A DNA stretch of 64,000 nt from an uncultured Lachnospiraceae bacterium. Lineage in GTDB: Bacteria; Bacillota; Clostridia; Lachnospirales; Lachnospiraceae. The stretch spans positions 170,954 to 234,953 of the forward strand of contig CAJTXN010000002.1 in assembly GCA_910583605.1 (NCBI GenBank), in the 5' to 3' direction. Position 1 is the first letter of the stretch. Every line of letters begins with the position of its first letter. A model generated the notes under the pieces. It saw only the letters and a list, made by a program, of their open reading frames with translations, had not been told where the DNA came from and made no database searches. The translations under genes were made by a program, and so were the position numbers. Positions 32,993 to 41,106 of the stretch are shown here, in pieces.

Positions 32993-34465
32993 TTATTCAT
33001 TCCCGAAAAATGCGGCGAAGCCCTCGTCGGTGTAGCATACGCGGGCGGTGCCAGATTTGAACGGCGGCGTGTTGGTGACGGCGAAGTCCCAAACGAAGTC
33101 GCCGTTCATCATGTTGTTGGTGGGGTTGCTGCTCTCCAGAAACTCCACGGACGGGGTGCCGATCAGGGCACCGATCCCGCAGAGGGTGTCGAGCTTTTCC
33201 TTCTCGAAGTTCAGGATCGTGTCCTTGTCCTGCGGAGTCATAGGGCTGTCGATCTCGGTTCCGTGATCCAGCTGGAAGCTGTTCGTAATGTGCATGAGCA
33301 TACGAATGTTCACGTCGAAGATCGCGCGGGCGTCCATGGATCCGTTGTACTCATAGGCAGCCGTGTGAGGCCCCCAGAGCACCCACTGGCCGCCCCAGAA
33401 GCAGGCCGTTGTGATGCCTTTTTCGTTCAGGGTGTTGGCCGTCTGCTGGTCGAAGCCTTTACTCTTGGCCCCCTCTCCGAAGTATTGGCAGGTTGCCATG
33501 ATCTCCTTGTTGGACGGCGACTCAAACGGCACGGCGTTGTGGCTCTGGTCTACACGCAGCATAGTGGCAGCGCCCACTGTGGAGAGGTGGAAGGCCCGGC
33601 CGCTGCCGTCCTTTACCTGCGGCCAGTAGACTTTGCTCCGCTCGCTGTTGTAGCCGTGATCCTCGGCCCACTTCTGGGCCTTGGCGATTGTGTCGATCTT
33701 GCCGCCCTTGTCGTCTACCAGAGGAATGTCCGCATGTACGAAGCCGTCCCAGTGTCCGTTGAGCTTCTGGACAGTGCTCACCATGGCCCGGTACACTTCG
33801 GGATAGTGGCTCCAGCCGGGTGCCGTCAGGGTATTGAGTACGGCGTTGAAATTGGTATAAATCAGGGCGGTGGCGCTCAGGCCGGTGTACTCGCCGTCCT
33901 CGGTCTGCTGGCCGATAATATCGGCAGGAACGACGGCCGAAGCGTCCACGGTGTTATAGGTGCAGCTGATACTTTCCGCGGTGCTGTCTTTGAGAAGCTG
34001 CACGACGACGGCCGCCTTTGCGTAGTTGTAGCTCAGGGAGTAGTCTACGCCCTCGGCCATGTCCGCGATCGCGAAGGTGTCCAGAATAATGTCGGAGCTT
34101 TCAAACTCTGCCCGGTTGTTCTTAAAGGTCAGCGTCTTGGTGGCCTTTTCAGTGTCTCTATGGACGGCGGGATCGAGTACATTCACGACGTAGATCGGCC
34201 CCACGTTCCCCACGGTATTGTCGAAGTGCTCCGCGAACACTTCGCAGAGGGTGAAGTCCTGCCAGTTGTCAGAGTAGCCGAGCTTGGTCTGGACTTCGCC
34301 CATGTTCTGAATTTTCAGCGGCATGTTGACAAGATCCTTGTCTGCATAGTCCCGGATCAGGTTCACCGGAGCCGTGCCGATATAAACGGCCACGGCGTCG
34401 GCCTGCTGCGCCGAGTTGACTTTGCTGTCGAGGATCTCGCCGTATGCGCCATGTAAATATGCCAT
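32993..34465 (-). CDS. contractile tail sheath protein (P2 FI-like)
   Basis: 490 aa. Family motifs are AVYIGTAPVNLIRDYADKDL near the N-terminus and, in the C-terminal domain, GKKT-like AYEYNGSMDARAIFDVNIRM plus NGDFVWDFAVTNTPPFKSGT. The presence of sheath, tube and J/I/W-type genes shows a myophage. Confidence 0.93.
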   Translation of the reverse strand: MAYLHGAYGEILDSKVNSAQQADAVAVYIGTAPVNLIRDYADKDLVNMPLKIQNMGEVQTKLGYSDNWQDFTLCEVFAEHFDNTVGNVGPIYVVNVLDPAVHRDTEKATKTLTFKNNRAEFESSDIILDTFAIADMAEGVDYSLSYNYAKAAVVVQLLKDSTAESISCTYNTVDASAVVPADIIGQQTEDGEYTGLSATALIYTNFNAVLNTLTAPGWSHYPEVYRAMVSTVQKLNGHWDGFVHADIPLVDDKGGKIDTIAKAQKWAEDHGYNSERSKVYWPQVKDGSGRAFHLSTVGAATMLRVDQSHNAVPFESPSNKEIMATCQYFGEGAKSKGFDQQTANTLNEKGITTACFWGGQWVLWGPHTAAYEYNGSMDARAIFDVNIRMLMHITNSFQLDHGTEIDSPMTPQDKDTILNFEKEKLDTLCGIGALIGTPSVEFLESSNPTNNMMNGDFVWDFAVTNTPPFKSGTARVCYTDEGFAAFFGNE

Positions 34466-34480
34466 AGTTTTGCCTCCTTG

Positions 34481-35110
34481 TTATAATAAATTTTCGTAGC
34501 TTTTCGGCGTTGCAGCCGTCACGCCAGCCTCCAGCGTGAAGGTGATCCAGTTGTGCCAGTAGGGGTAGTAGTCCCAGATATTGCCGTCCTCGGTAAAGAG
34601 CCCGAACTTGATCCCCTGCTCCTTCACAAGCCGGTGGCCTGCGATATATTCCGCGCTTTCAATCTCGCGCAGTACGAGGTCGGCGAAGTTGAACGAGTCC
34701 CTCCAGCCTTCCATATTGCGGGTGTATGTCTGCGCGGCCTTGCCCGTCAGGCGGTAGTAGGAATACCCGCCGAGGGCCGCTTCATTCTTGCGGGGGTGTA
34801 AAACCTCCCCGCCGTGCTCTCCGGGGTTCCAGCAGGCGAGACAGAGCCGGATCTGGAGCCTCCGCTGCCGTTTGAGCAGGTCGTCGCTCCCTTCGGTCAG
34901 TTGGACGCAGACGGAGGGGATCGGGGCCCGCACGTTCGGCGGGAGCCGGTCTTTCCCCGGAGTGTAAAGAGGGAAGGCGGCGGGCTGCACATACTCCACG
35001 GCGTACTCCTTGTCGTTCTTGTAGTCGTCCGGGAGTTTGAGCTGGATCTGGCTGCACACGTTTTCGTTCAGCCATGCCACCACCTTGTCAATGCTTTCCA
35101 CCAGTAACAT
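34481..35110 (-). CDS. tail terminator-like protein
   Basis: 209 aa from the ATG at 35110 after GGAGG. MLLVESIDKVVAWLNENVCS and PSVCVQLTEGSDDLLKRQRR resemble tail-terminator/connector proteins. The place between connector and sheath supports this. Confidence 0.6.
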   Translation of the reverse strand: MLLVESIDKVVAWLNENVCSQIQLKLPDDYKNDKEYAVEYVQPAAFPLYTPGKDRLPPNVRAPIPSVCVQLTEGSDDLLKRQRRLQIRLCLACWNPGEHGGEVLHPRKNEAALGGYSYYRLTGKAAQTYTRNMEGWRDSFNFADLVLREIESAEYIAGHRLVKEQGIKFGLFTEDGNIWDYYPYWHNWITFTLEAGVTAATPKSYENLL

Positions 35111-35120
35111 GCTGCACCTC

Positions 35121-35438
35121 CTAACCGGTTCTGTTTTGGCGTAGCGCCACCTCAATGAGCCCCATGTCAGTGCCAGAGCTCGAAACGATCAGCTCCCTGC
35201 CGTCCATGTTCAGCAGCCTGCCCGGCTCCATGTCTGCCGGAAAGTCGGACTCCTTACCCATGAGCAGCAGGTCGGCCTCCACGAGTCCGAGGATCTGCCC
35301 TTGTTTGAGCTTTACCAGCTGATCGTTGTCCACCACGACGGGGATCTCTTTCCCCTCGATCCGGTGGAGCTCGGCGAACTCGTCAACATTGAGGAATACG
35401 GCGTCAAGATCCTGCCGGATCTGGTCTTTGAAGCTCAC
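35121..35438 (-). CDS. head-tail joining/stopper-like protein
   Basis: 105 aa. DLDAVFLNVDEFAELHRIEG and IPVVVDNDQLV fit head-tail adaptor proteins of myophages with lambda-like heads. GTG start, good GGAGG. Confidence 0.6.
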   Translation of the reverse strand: MSFKDQIRQDLDAVFLNVDEFAELHRIEGKEIPVVVDNDQLVKLKQGQILGLVEADLLLMGKESDFPADMEPGRLLNMDGRELIVSSSGTDMGLIEVALRQNRTG

Positions 35439-35442
35439 CAGC

Positions 35443-35757
35443 TTATTCCTCCGGGGCTTCGGAAGGCCCGGCTTTCGCCTTTTCCTTCGCGGCCTCGATC
35501 AGCTCGATCACTTCTTTTTTGCTCCGGCACTTGCTGGCGTCTACGCCATACGCTGCAGCAGCCTTGCGGAGCTCTGCCATTTTCATGATACTGTACGCCT
35601 TTTCCTCTGCGGTTTCCTCCACATAGGCGGCTACGCCAGCCTTCACGAGCTCGGCCTCACGGTCAGCAGGAAGCGAGAAGGGGGCCGAGTGCTTCGTCAT
35701 GGCCTCCACGGCTCCGTTCACTTTCAGCCCGTAGGTACCCTTTGTCATTCTGATCAT
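35443..35757 (-). CDS. small capsid-region protein with SAP-like helix pair
   Basis: 104 aa. A strand-rich N-terminus (MIRMTKGTYGLKVNGAVEAM) and a C-terminal helix-extended-helix (KMAELRKAAAAYGVDASKCR, KKEVIELIEAA) of the SAP/Rho-N type. Related to the next gene upstream, probably by duplication. Confidence 0.6.
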   Translation of the reverse strand: MIRMTKGTYGLKVNGAVEAMTKHSAPFSLPADREAELVKAGVAAYVEETAEEKAYSIMKMAELRKAAAAYGVDASKCRSKKEVIELIEAAKEKAKAGPSEAPEE

Positions 35758-35769
35758 TGTCTTTCCTCC

Positions 35770-36225
35770 TTACTCCGGATCGGCAGCGCCCAGCTCCGGC
35801 AGGTCGTCGTCCTCGCTGCCGTCGCCTTCGTCGGGATCCGTATCGTTGCCGGGTTCAACCTCTGCCGCTGTAATGGCGGCGATCAGGTCGGCCTTTTTCT
35901 TGCCCTTCGGAGTCACGCCCATGTCGGCCGCGAGCTTTTTCAGCTGGTTATAGTCCCAGCTTTCCAGCTCGGCCGCGTCGAGGTGGCCTGTTGCCTTTTC
36001 CGGTTCCTGATTGCCGGGATCCGTGTCGGCGTCAGGATCCTGCGGCACCTCCGGCGCTTTGCCGGTTACATAGGCAGCCACGCCCAGACGGACGAGGCGC
36101 TCTGCCTGAGCTTCGTCACACATAAAAGGGCCGTCCTCCGGCGTTTTCAGCGCATGGCGCTTGGTGCCGTGTTCGTCATTGTAGGAAATGCCGCAGCCGC
36201 CGCGGGTTACTCTAATTTTAATCAT
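35770..36225 (-). CDS. capsid-region protein with HeH/SAP domain
   Basis: 151 aa. The N-terminal half resembles the gene at 35443 (VTRGG, ERLVRLGVAAYVTGKAPEVP). In the centre is YNQLKKLAADMGVTPKGKKK, an HeH/SAP-like nucleic-acid-binding helix pair, with acidic flanks. Role unknown; it lies between capsid and connector genes. Confidence 0.6.
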   Translation of the reverse strand: MIKIRVTRGGCGISYNDEHGTKRHALKTPEDGPFMCDEAQAERLVRLGVAAYVTGKAPEVPQDPDADTDPGNQEPEKATGHLDAAELESWDYNQLKKLAADMGVTPKGKKKADLIAAITAAEVEPGNDTDPDEGDGSEDDDLPELGAADPE

Positions 36226-36252
36226 GCTTTCCGCTCCTTTCTGCCGGTTGGC

Positions 36253-37335
36253 TTAGCCCTGCGTCACCACCGTGGCGGTGATAAACGGGTTTTCATTGTT
36301 CGGCATACATAACGGCGCAGAGCTTAAAGTCAGCTCGCGGACGTTGTGCTTTGCGTCGCTGAGGTACTTCGGCACGTCCACGCCGGTGTAGGTGTGAAAC
36401 TCGCCGTCGGACTGCTCCACCTGAGTGATCGCGCCGTAAACAGTGCGGCCAGCAGCAGGAGCGCCCACCGCGATCTTGCCCTTCGGGATAAAAGGCACCA
36501 CGGAGCCGTCCACCTCGGTGTAGGTGTCCTCATAGCTCAAAACGTCAACCATGTGGCCCTTGATATTCAGGCGGCAGATCTTGGTTGCGCCGGTCGGGAG
36601 CGTTTCAGGATCCACGCCGCCGATCTGATAGTTGCGGTTGTCGAGCAGCTTCAGGATCCACTCGTTCGCCAGAATAATGTCGGCCACGTCAGGGGCCACG
36701 AGCACGTCACTGGCAGGCAGGCCGCGGGAGGTCAGCATGGAGATCATGGCGGCCATGTCGGAGATCATCTGCTTGCCGGACGCCTCGGTGGTGCTCCAGT
36801 TAGCGGACGGGGTATAGATCGCCGGGTTGCTGCTGCCGTCGTAGTAGCGCACCTCGCGTTCCTCAAAGGTGTGCAGGTCGTCCACATACTCGTCCATAAT
36901 GCAGCCGTTGGTGAAAATCACCTGCGAAGCCATGGCCTCCTTGCGGCGCTTGTTCATGCCGCGGAGCTCGTCGAGGTCGCCCAGCATGATTACGCCCTGC
37001 CTCTGCTCCGGCGTCAGGGTGCTGTAAAGAGCCTCACCGAAGCCGCGCTTTTTCAGCTCGTCAATAGTGAGGGGCCGCCTCGGCGCGATATAGGAAGGCG
37101 TGAAGCGCTTCATGGTGTAGCCGTCGCGCAGGATCGTGATCCCGCCCTTACGGGGAGCTACGAACGGGGACGCCTTCTTGTGCCCCTTCTTGTATTCCAC
37201 CAGCACGTCGTCGGTGGAGAAAATGTCGGTCGCTGCATTGGTGGGGAAGTAGCGATCCAGCAGGAAGGTGTGAAGCGGTGCGAGCTGCTTCACGGAAGCC
37301 AGCAGCGTGTGAGTATCGTAATAATTAAAAGCCAT
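36253..37335 (-). CDS. major capsid protein (lambda gpE family)
   Basis: 360 aa. Matches the HK97-fold gpE family by length and motifs: DRYFPTNAATDIFSTDDVLV, a YIAPRRPLTIDELKKRGFGE segment, RRKEAMASQVIFTNGCI, and VLVAPDVADIILANEWILKL. AAGGAGG precedes it. Directly follows the decoration protein, as in lambda D-E. Confidence 0.92.
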   Translation of the reverse strand: MAFNYYDTHTLLASVKQLAPLHTFLLDRYFPTNAATDIFSTDDVLVEYKKGHKKASPFVAPRKGGITILRDGYTMKRFTPSYIAPRRPLTIDELKKRGFGEALYSTLTPEQRQGVIMLGDLDELRGMNKRRKEAMASQVIFTNGCIMDEYVDDLHTFEEREVRYYDGSSNPAIYTPSANWSTTEASGKQMISDMAAMISMLTSRGLPASDVLVAPDVADIILANEWILKLLDNRNYQIGGVDPETLPTGATKICRLNIKGHMVDVLSYEDTYTEVDGSVVPFIPKGKIAVGAPAAGRTVYGAITQVEQSDGEFHTYTGVDVPKYLSDAKHNVRELTLSSAPLCMPNNENPFITATVVTQG

Positions 37336-37351
37336 TTGTCTGTCCTCCTTC

Positions 37352-37777
37352 TTAGATTGTCACGGCGTCAGAGAGCAGGATCCCCGCGGTGCGGAGCGCC
37401 TCTTTGTCGGCCGCGCTCAAAGTGTAGCTTGCTGCTACGGTGAGCATGTTCTCGTTAAAATGCCCGGTGCGGTATGCGATCGCCACGGCGTCGGCGTCGG
37501 TGCCGACTTCTGTGTCCTCAGCGAGCACACAGTTGGCCGTCAGCACCTCGTCGGCGGCACCGCTCGTCTTGTGCGGCTCCGTTCCGAGGATCACCATTTT
37601 GCCGTCGGCAGCGGTGCCGCTGGCAGAGAGGGCAAGGACGGTGCCGCGCTTGTAAACCGTCGCGGCCGTCGCCTCCTTGCGGATCTTTACCGTAAAGGGA
37701 TCAGCGGGCGGGTACATGTCGGCGATCAGGTTGTCAGGGCCCACATAGCCCAGATTTTCGTCAAGTCTTTTACTCAT
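37352..37777 (-). CDS. head decoration protein (gpD-like)
   Basis: 141 aa. IADMYPPADPFTVKIRKEAT, VYKRGTVLALSASGTAADGK and the C-terminal LRTAGILLSDAVTI match capsid decoration proteins of the lambda D/L-shad type. The start overlaps the protease stop by one base. Confidence 0.85.
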   Translation of the reverse strand: MSKRLDENLGYVGPDNLIADMYPPADPFTVKIRKEATAATVYKRGTVLALSASGTAADGKMVILGTEPHKTSGAADEVLTANCVLAEDTEVGTDADAVAIAYRTGHFNENMLTVAASYTLSAADKEALRTAGILLSDAVTI

Positions 37778-38190
37778 TATTTCGCGCCTCCTTTGGTCTG
37801 GTTGTAGGCGGCGACTACCGCCTGAATGTCTGCCGCGTCCTGTTCGGCCTGCGTGGAAGGTGCGCCGCCGTTGGGTGCTGCGCCCACGTTGGCGGCACCA
37901 GAGGCCGCTCCGTCTGCGGTGTAGTTGGTGAGAAACTGCTGGCCCGCCGCTGCGCTCTGCTGCATAACGCGGAAGCAGAGCTCCTGAGCGGTGCAGGGAT
38001 TGTCGCCGTACTTGGCGTCGTGTACCATTTTCTGATCCGGAATAGAGGCCGCGATCGAGTCAATGGCAGCGAGGCGCTGGCGTTCTGCCGTCACCGCGTC
38101 GGTGGTCTGAGCCTTCGCCGCGTTGGTTGCGGCCTGCTCGATCTGGCTCACCAGATCAGGCTCCTGAGCTTTCAGTTCGTCGAGTGTCAT
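37777..38190 (-). CDS. nested scaffold protein (Nu3-like internal start)
   Basis: AAGGAGG at about 38199-38205 precedes an in-frame ATG at 38190 (MTLDELKAQEPDLVSQIEQA) within the protease gene. The 137-aa product would be the scaffold alone, as lambda Nu3 is nested in C. Predicted helical then low-complexity. Confidence 0.75.
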   Translation of the reverse strand: MTLDELKAQEPDLVSQIEQAATNAAKAQTTDAVTAERQRLAAIDSIAASIPDQKMVHDAKYGDNPCTAQELCFRVMQQSAAAGQQFLTNYTADGAASGAANVGAAPNGGAPSTQAEQDAADIQAVVAAYNQTKGGAK

Positions 38191-39021
38191 GTGGTTTTTA
38201 CCTCCTTCTGAATTTGCCGCCTTATTGGTCGGCCTTTTATCTGCGGCCGGTCTTGCGGCCGGTTTCGCACTTTTCTGGATCGGGATTGTTCCCGGTATGT
38301 TGCGCAGCCCTTCGACGTTGTGGCCTATTCCGTTGACGTAGAGGACTTTCCGGTCGCGGCTCATGCTCATGCTGGGATCGTCCTCGTCCTCCTTGATTGC
38401 GTCAGCGAAGCCCTTCTCCAGAGCTTCCCGCCCGGTCATCCACGTTTCCTTTGTCATCATGCTGCGCAGGGTGTCCACGCCGAGGCCGGTCTTTCCGTCG
38501 TAGATTTCAGCGACGGCCCGCTCGCTGGCGTCCATGCCCTTGATTAGCTGCTTCATGTCCTGAATGTTCAGGGAGTCCCAGAGCAGAACACTTACACCGT
38601 GGATCATAACGAGAGATCCGGGGTAAACGGTCACGGTGTCACCGGCGCACATAATCACGCTGGCGGCACTGGCCGCGATCCCTTCTACGACGACGTTCAC
38701 CTCTCCGGTGAGAGCTTTCAGGGCGTTGTGGATAGCGATCCCGGTGTAGAGGTCGCCGCCGCAGCTGTTCAGCTTGACGGTGACGCGGCCCTTGTCCTTG
38801 ACGGTCGCCAGATCCTCCATGAAGCCCTCCGGCGTGATGTAGAGGCCGGGCTCCGGTTCTCCCGTCCACCAGTCAACGGGCTGCTGGCTCATTACGTCGC
38901 CGTAGAGGGTGATCTCGCCCTCGTCCTCGCCGACACTCGCCATGTTCCAGAACTTCGTCGCGGGCTTTGCCTGCGGTGCCGGTGCCGGGCCCATGCGCAT
39001 GTTGCTATGTTTTATTTTCAT
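37777..39021 (-). CDS. prohead protease with scaffold domain (ClpP-type, S14)
   Basis: 414 aa. The ClpP-like protease part (about 15-215) shows VKLNSCGGDLYTGIAIHNAL, SAASVIMCAGDTV (nucleophile Ser) and LVMIHGVSVLLWD (catalytic His). A linker and a helical, Gln/Ala-rich scaffold domain follow. The scaffold part has its own start inside the gene (next entry). It matures the prohead as lambda gpC does. Confidence 0.9.
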   Translation of the reverse strand: MKIKHSNMRMGPAPAPQAKPATKFWNMASVGEDEGEITLYGDVMSQQPVDWWTGEPEPGLYITPEGFMEDLATVKDKGRVTVKLNSCGGDLYTGIAIHNALKALTGEVNVVVEGIAASAASVIMCAGDTVTVYPGSLVMIHGVSVLLWDSLNIQDMKQLIKGMDASERAVAEIYDGKTGLGVDTLRSMMTKETWMTGREALEKGFADAIKEDEDDPSMSMSRDRKVLYVNGIGHNVEGLRNIPGTIPIQKSAKPAARPAADKRPTNKAANSEGGKNHMTLDELKAQEPDLVSQIEQAATNAAKAQTTDAVTAERQRLAAIDSIAASIPDQKMVHDAKYGDNPCTAQELCFRVMQQSAAAGQQFLTNYTADGAASGAANVGAAPNGGAPSTQAEQDAADIQAVVAAYNQTKGGAK

Positions 39022-40699
39022 TGGCTTGCCCTCCTATGGCTTGTTTTATTTGCTCCCTTATAACGAGGTCGCGTAGGGCATGAGCGCCCCGTCTGCGGGC
39101 CGTTTCGGGATTGTGCGGGTTATTGTCCCCCTCGGTCGGTTCGTCGCCTTCCTGCGGTTCCTGCGGGCCTTCACCGCCGCCTCCAGACTGGTGCGGATCC
39201 GGTGCCTGCCCTCCGAGCTTCTCGTTTTCCCGCTGGAGCTGTTCGACGTTGGCGTCCCACTGGCCGCCGTTGAGTCGGATCGTGCTCTGCTCATGCGTCG
39301 AGTAGCCCTCGCTGCACGCGAGGATCTCCGCGGTGATTTCCTTCACCGGATCGAGCTGCCCCTGAGACGGGCCCAGCCACTCGCTGCCGAGGTATGCGGC
39401 GCGGATCATTGGATTGGTGAAAAAGCCCGGCGCATAGATACGCCCGCGGGCCACGGCCTCGCTCATCCAGATTTCGTAGCAGGGACGGCAGAAGTCGTCA
39501 GCCAGCCACTCACGGCGCATTTTGAAGGCTTTCCACGCTTCCAGAAGGGCCGCCCGGCTTGCGCTGTATGAGCTGTTGAATTGTTTCAGCAGCAGATCGG
39601 CCGGGACTTCCAGAGCCGCGCCCACCTGAGCACTGATCGCGGCCGCGAACTTGTCGAAGCTGCCGTTCGGGTGCGTCGGGTTTGCAAACTCCACGTCCTC
39701 ACCGGGGCCCATGATGTTGACTTGTCCGGGCCCCATGCTGTACTCGTTGGGGCCTTTCGGTTCGCCCGGCATGTCGGGATCCGTCTGGTTGAACGGGTTC
39801 TCGTCCGTCGGTGCCTGCGTCTTGATGAAGGCGGTATAAAACGACTCCACCACCGCAGCCATGAGCTCGGACTCCGTATAGCGCCGGAGCTGGAGCAAGG
39901 GTTCGATCACCTGCGCGAGATAGCTCACGCCACGGTATTGATCCGGCCGCTCCGTGTCAATCACATGCAGCACGTTGGGAAGTCCGGTGTGTTCCTGATA
40001 TGCCAGCACGCGGGCCCATGTTGTCGTCGGTGCTCCGATCTCAAAGGGGTAGTTGCTGCGTATATGGTAGGCCACCACCATGCCGTCCGCGTCAACCTCC
40101 ACGCCGTCGTATATCGTGTTGCCGGTTTCTGTGTTCTTTCCGGTGGTGAAGGTTATCGAGCCTCCGGCACCGTACCCGCCCGGCGTTGCGATCCGGTCGG
40201 ACTCAATCAGGTGTACCCGCAGGGAGTAGGGGAGCAGCGGGGTGGTATCGTATTGCTTGATAATGCCTATACAGTCACCAGAGAGCAGCCACGAAACGAG
40301 CGCGAGCTGCTGGAGCCCGTAGAAGTTGTTCATGCCCGTGGCGTCGCAGGCTCTTTTGTCGCTGGCCCAGAGGTTGAACTCCCTCTCGGTTGTTTTCTGC
40401 CAGTCCTCTGCCTGCTCTGCGGTGAGGCCCAGAACTTCACGATCGATCCTGCTTTTCAGACGCAGGCCGACGCCTACCACGTTTGTGCGGTTGGTCTTGA
40501 TCGCGGAGGTGGCGACGGGCGCGGCCATGTATAACATGCGGGCTCGCTGCCTCATGGTAAAGTTGTTGAAGTCTATGTCCTCATGTGCGGATCCGCTCGG
40601 AGCGTTGAAGCCTTTCACGGCCCGCTTTCTCCAGCTGGCCCCGGCCTCCCCGTAGCCTTTATTCTGCGGGCGCACACTGTCAGGCAGATACATTCCCAT
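39005..40699 (-). CDS. portal protein (lambda gpB family)
   Basis: 564 aa from the ATG at 40699; a GTG at 40726 is also in frame but abuts the GGAGG, so the start is uncertain. Family signatures are SAHEDIDFNNFTMRQRARML, HVIDTERPDQYRGVSYLAQV and KQFNSSYSASRAALLEAWKA. The C-terminus is Glu/Pro/Gly-rich. It forms the DNA entry ring. Confidence 0.9.
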   Translation of the reverse strand: MGMYLPDSVRPQNKGYGEAGASWRKRAVKGFNAPSGSAHEDIDFNNFTMRQRARMLYMAAPVATSAIKTNRTNVVGVGLRLKSRIDREVLGLTAEQAEDWQKTTEREFNLWASDKRACDATGMNNFYGLQQLALVSWLLSGDCIGIIKQYDTTPLLPYSLRVHLIESDRIATPGGYGAGGSITFTTGKNTETGNTIYDGVEVDADGMVVAYHIRSNYPFEIGAPTTTWARVLAYQEHTGLPNVLHVIDTERPDQYRGVSYLAQVIEPLLQLRRYTESELMAAVVESFYTAFIKTQAPTDENPFNQTDPDMPGEPKGPNEYSMGPGQVNIMGPGEDVEFANPTHPNGSFDKFAAAISAQVGAALEVPADLLLKQFNSSYSASRAALLEAWKAFKMRREWLADDFCRPCYEIWMSEAVARGRIYAPGFFTNPMIRAAYLGSEWLGPSQGQLDPVKEITAEILACSEGYSTHEQSTIRLNGGQWDANVEQLQRENEKLGGQAPDPHQSGGGGEGPQEPQEGDEPTEGDNNPHNPETARRRGAHALRDLVIREQIKQAIGGQANENKT

Positions 40700-40827
40700 T
40701 TTCTTGTCGTACCTGATTTTTCTCACCTCCTTGTATGGAATAAAAAACGGCAGCAGCCGAAGGGATAAAGGAGCGAAAACTCCCTCCGGCCGCGCCGTAG
40801 TAAAGCCGGGGATCCCAGCGTTTACCC

Positions 40828-41094
40828 TTACCAGTCATGCGGGACGACTCCCAGCGCACGGCGGGCACTCCCTCCCGCCAGTTCAGCCTCCAGCTCCCGG
40901 ATCCGGGCGCGGAGCTTCTCGATCATGTCCTGAATATCTTTCAGGGCCGTGCTGTAATGTTGAAGATTGCGGGAGCCGATCCCATAGCTCTGCACGCCGT
41001 TTTTGTCCAGCATGTCGGCCTCGCGTTTCAGATAAAGGGCCAGACGCTCGCGTGTCTGCGTGAGCTCGGCCTGAATTGTTTCTCGTTGCCTCAT
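40828..41094 (-). CDS. small head-tail joining-like protein
   Basis: 88 aa helical protein: MRQRETIQAELTQTRERLAL, GVQSYGIGSRNLQHYSTALK, then KLRARIRELEAELAG. It is placed between terminase and portal, where lambda has gpW; the YGIGSR-type core fits gpW-like/DUF6148 proteins. AAGGAGG present. 40700-40827 contains small hairpins and no other gene. Confidence 0.7.
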   Translation of the reverse strand: MRQRETIQAELTQTRERLALYLKREADMLDKNGVQSYGIGSRNLQHYSTALKDIQDMIEKLRARIRELEAELAGGSARRALGVVPHDW

Positions 41095-41106
41095 GGCGTT
41101 GCCTCC

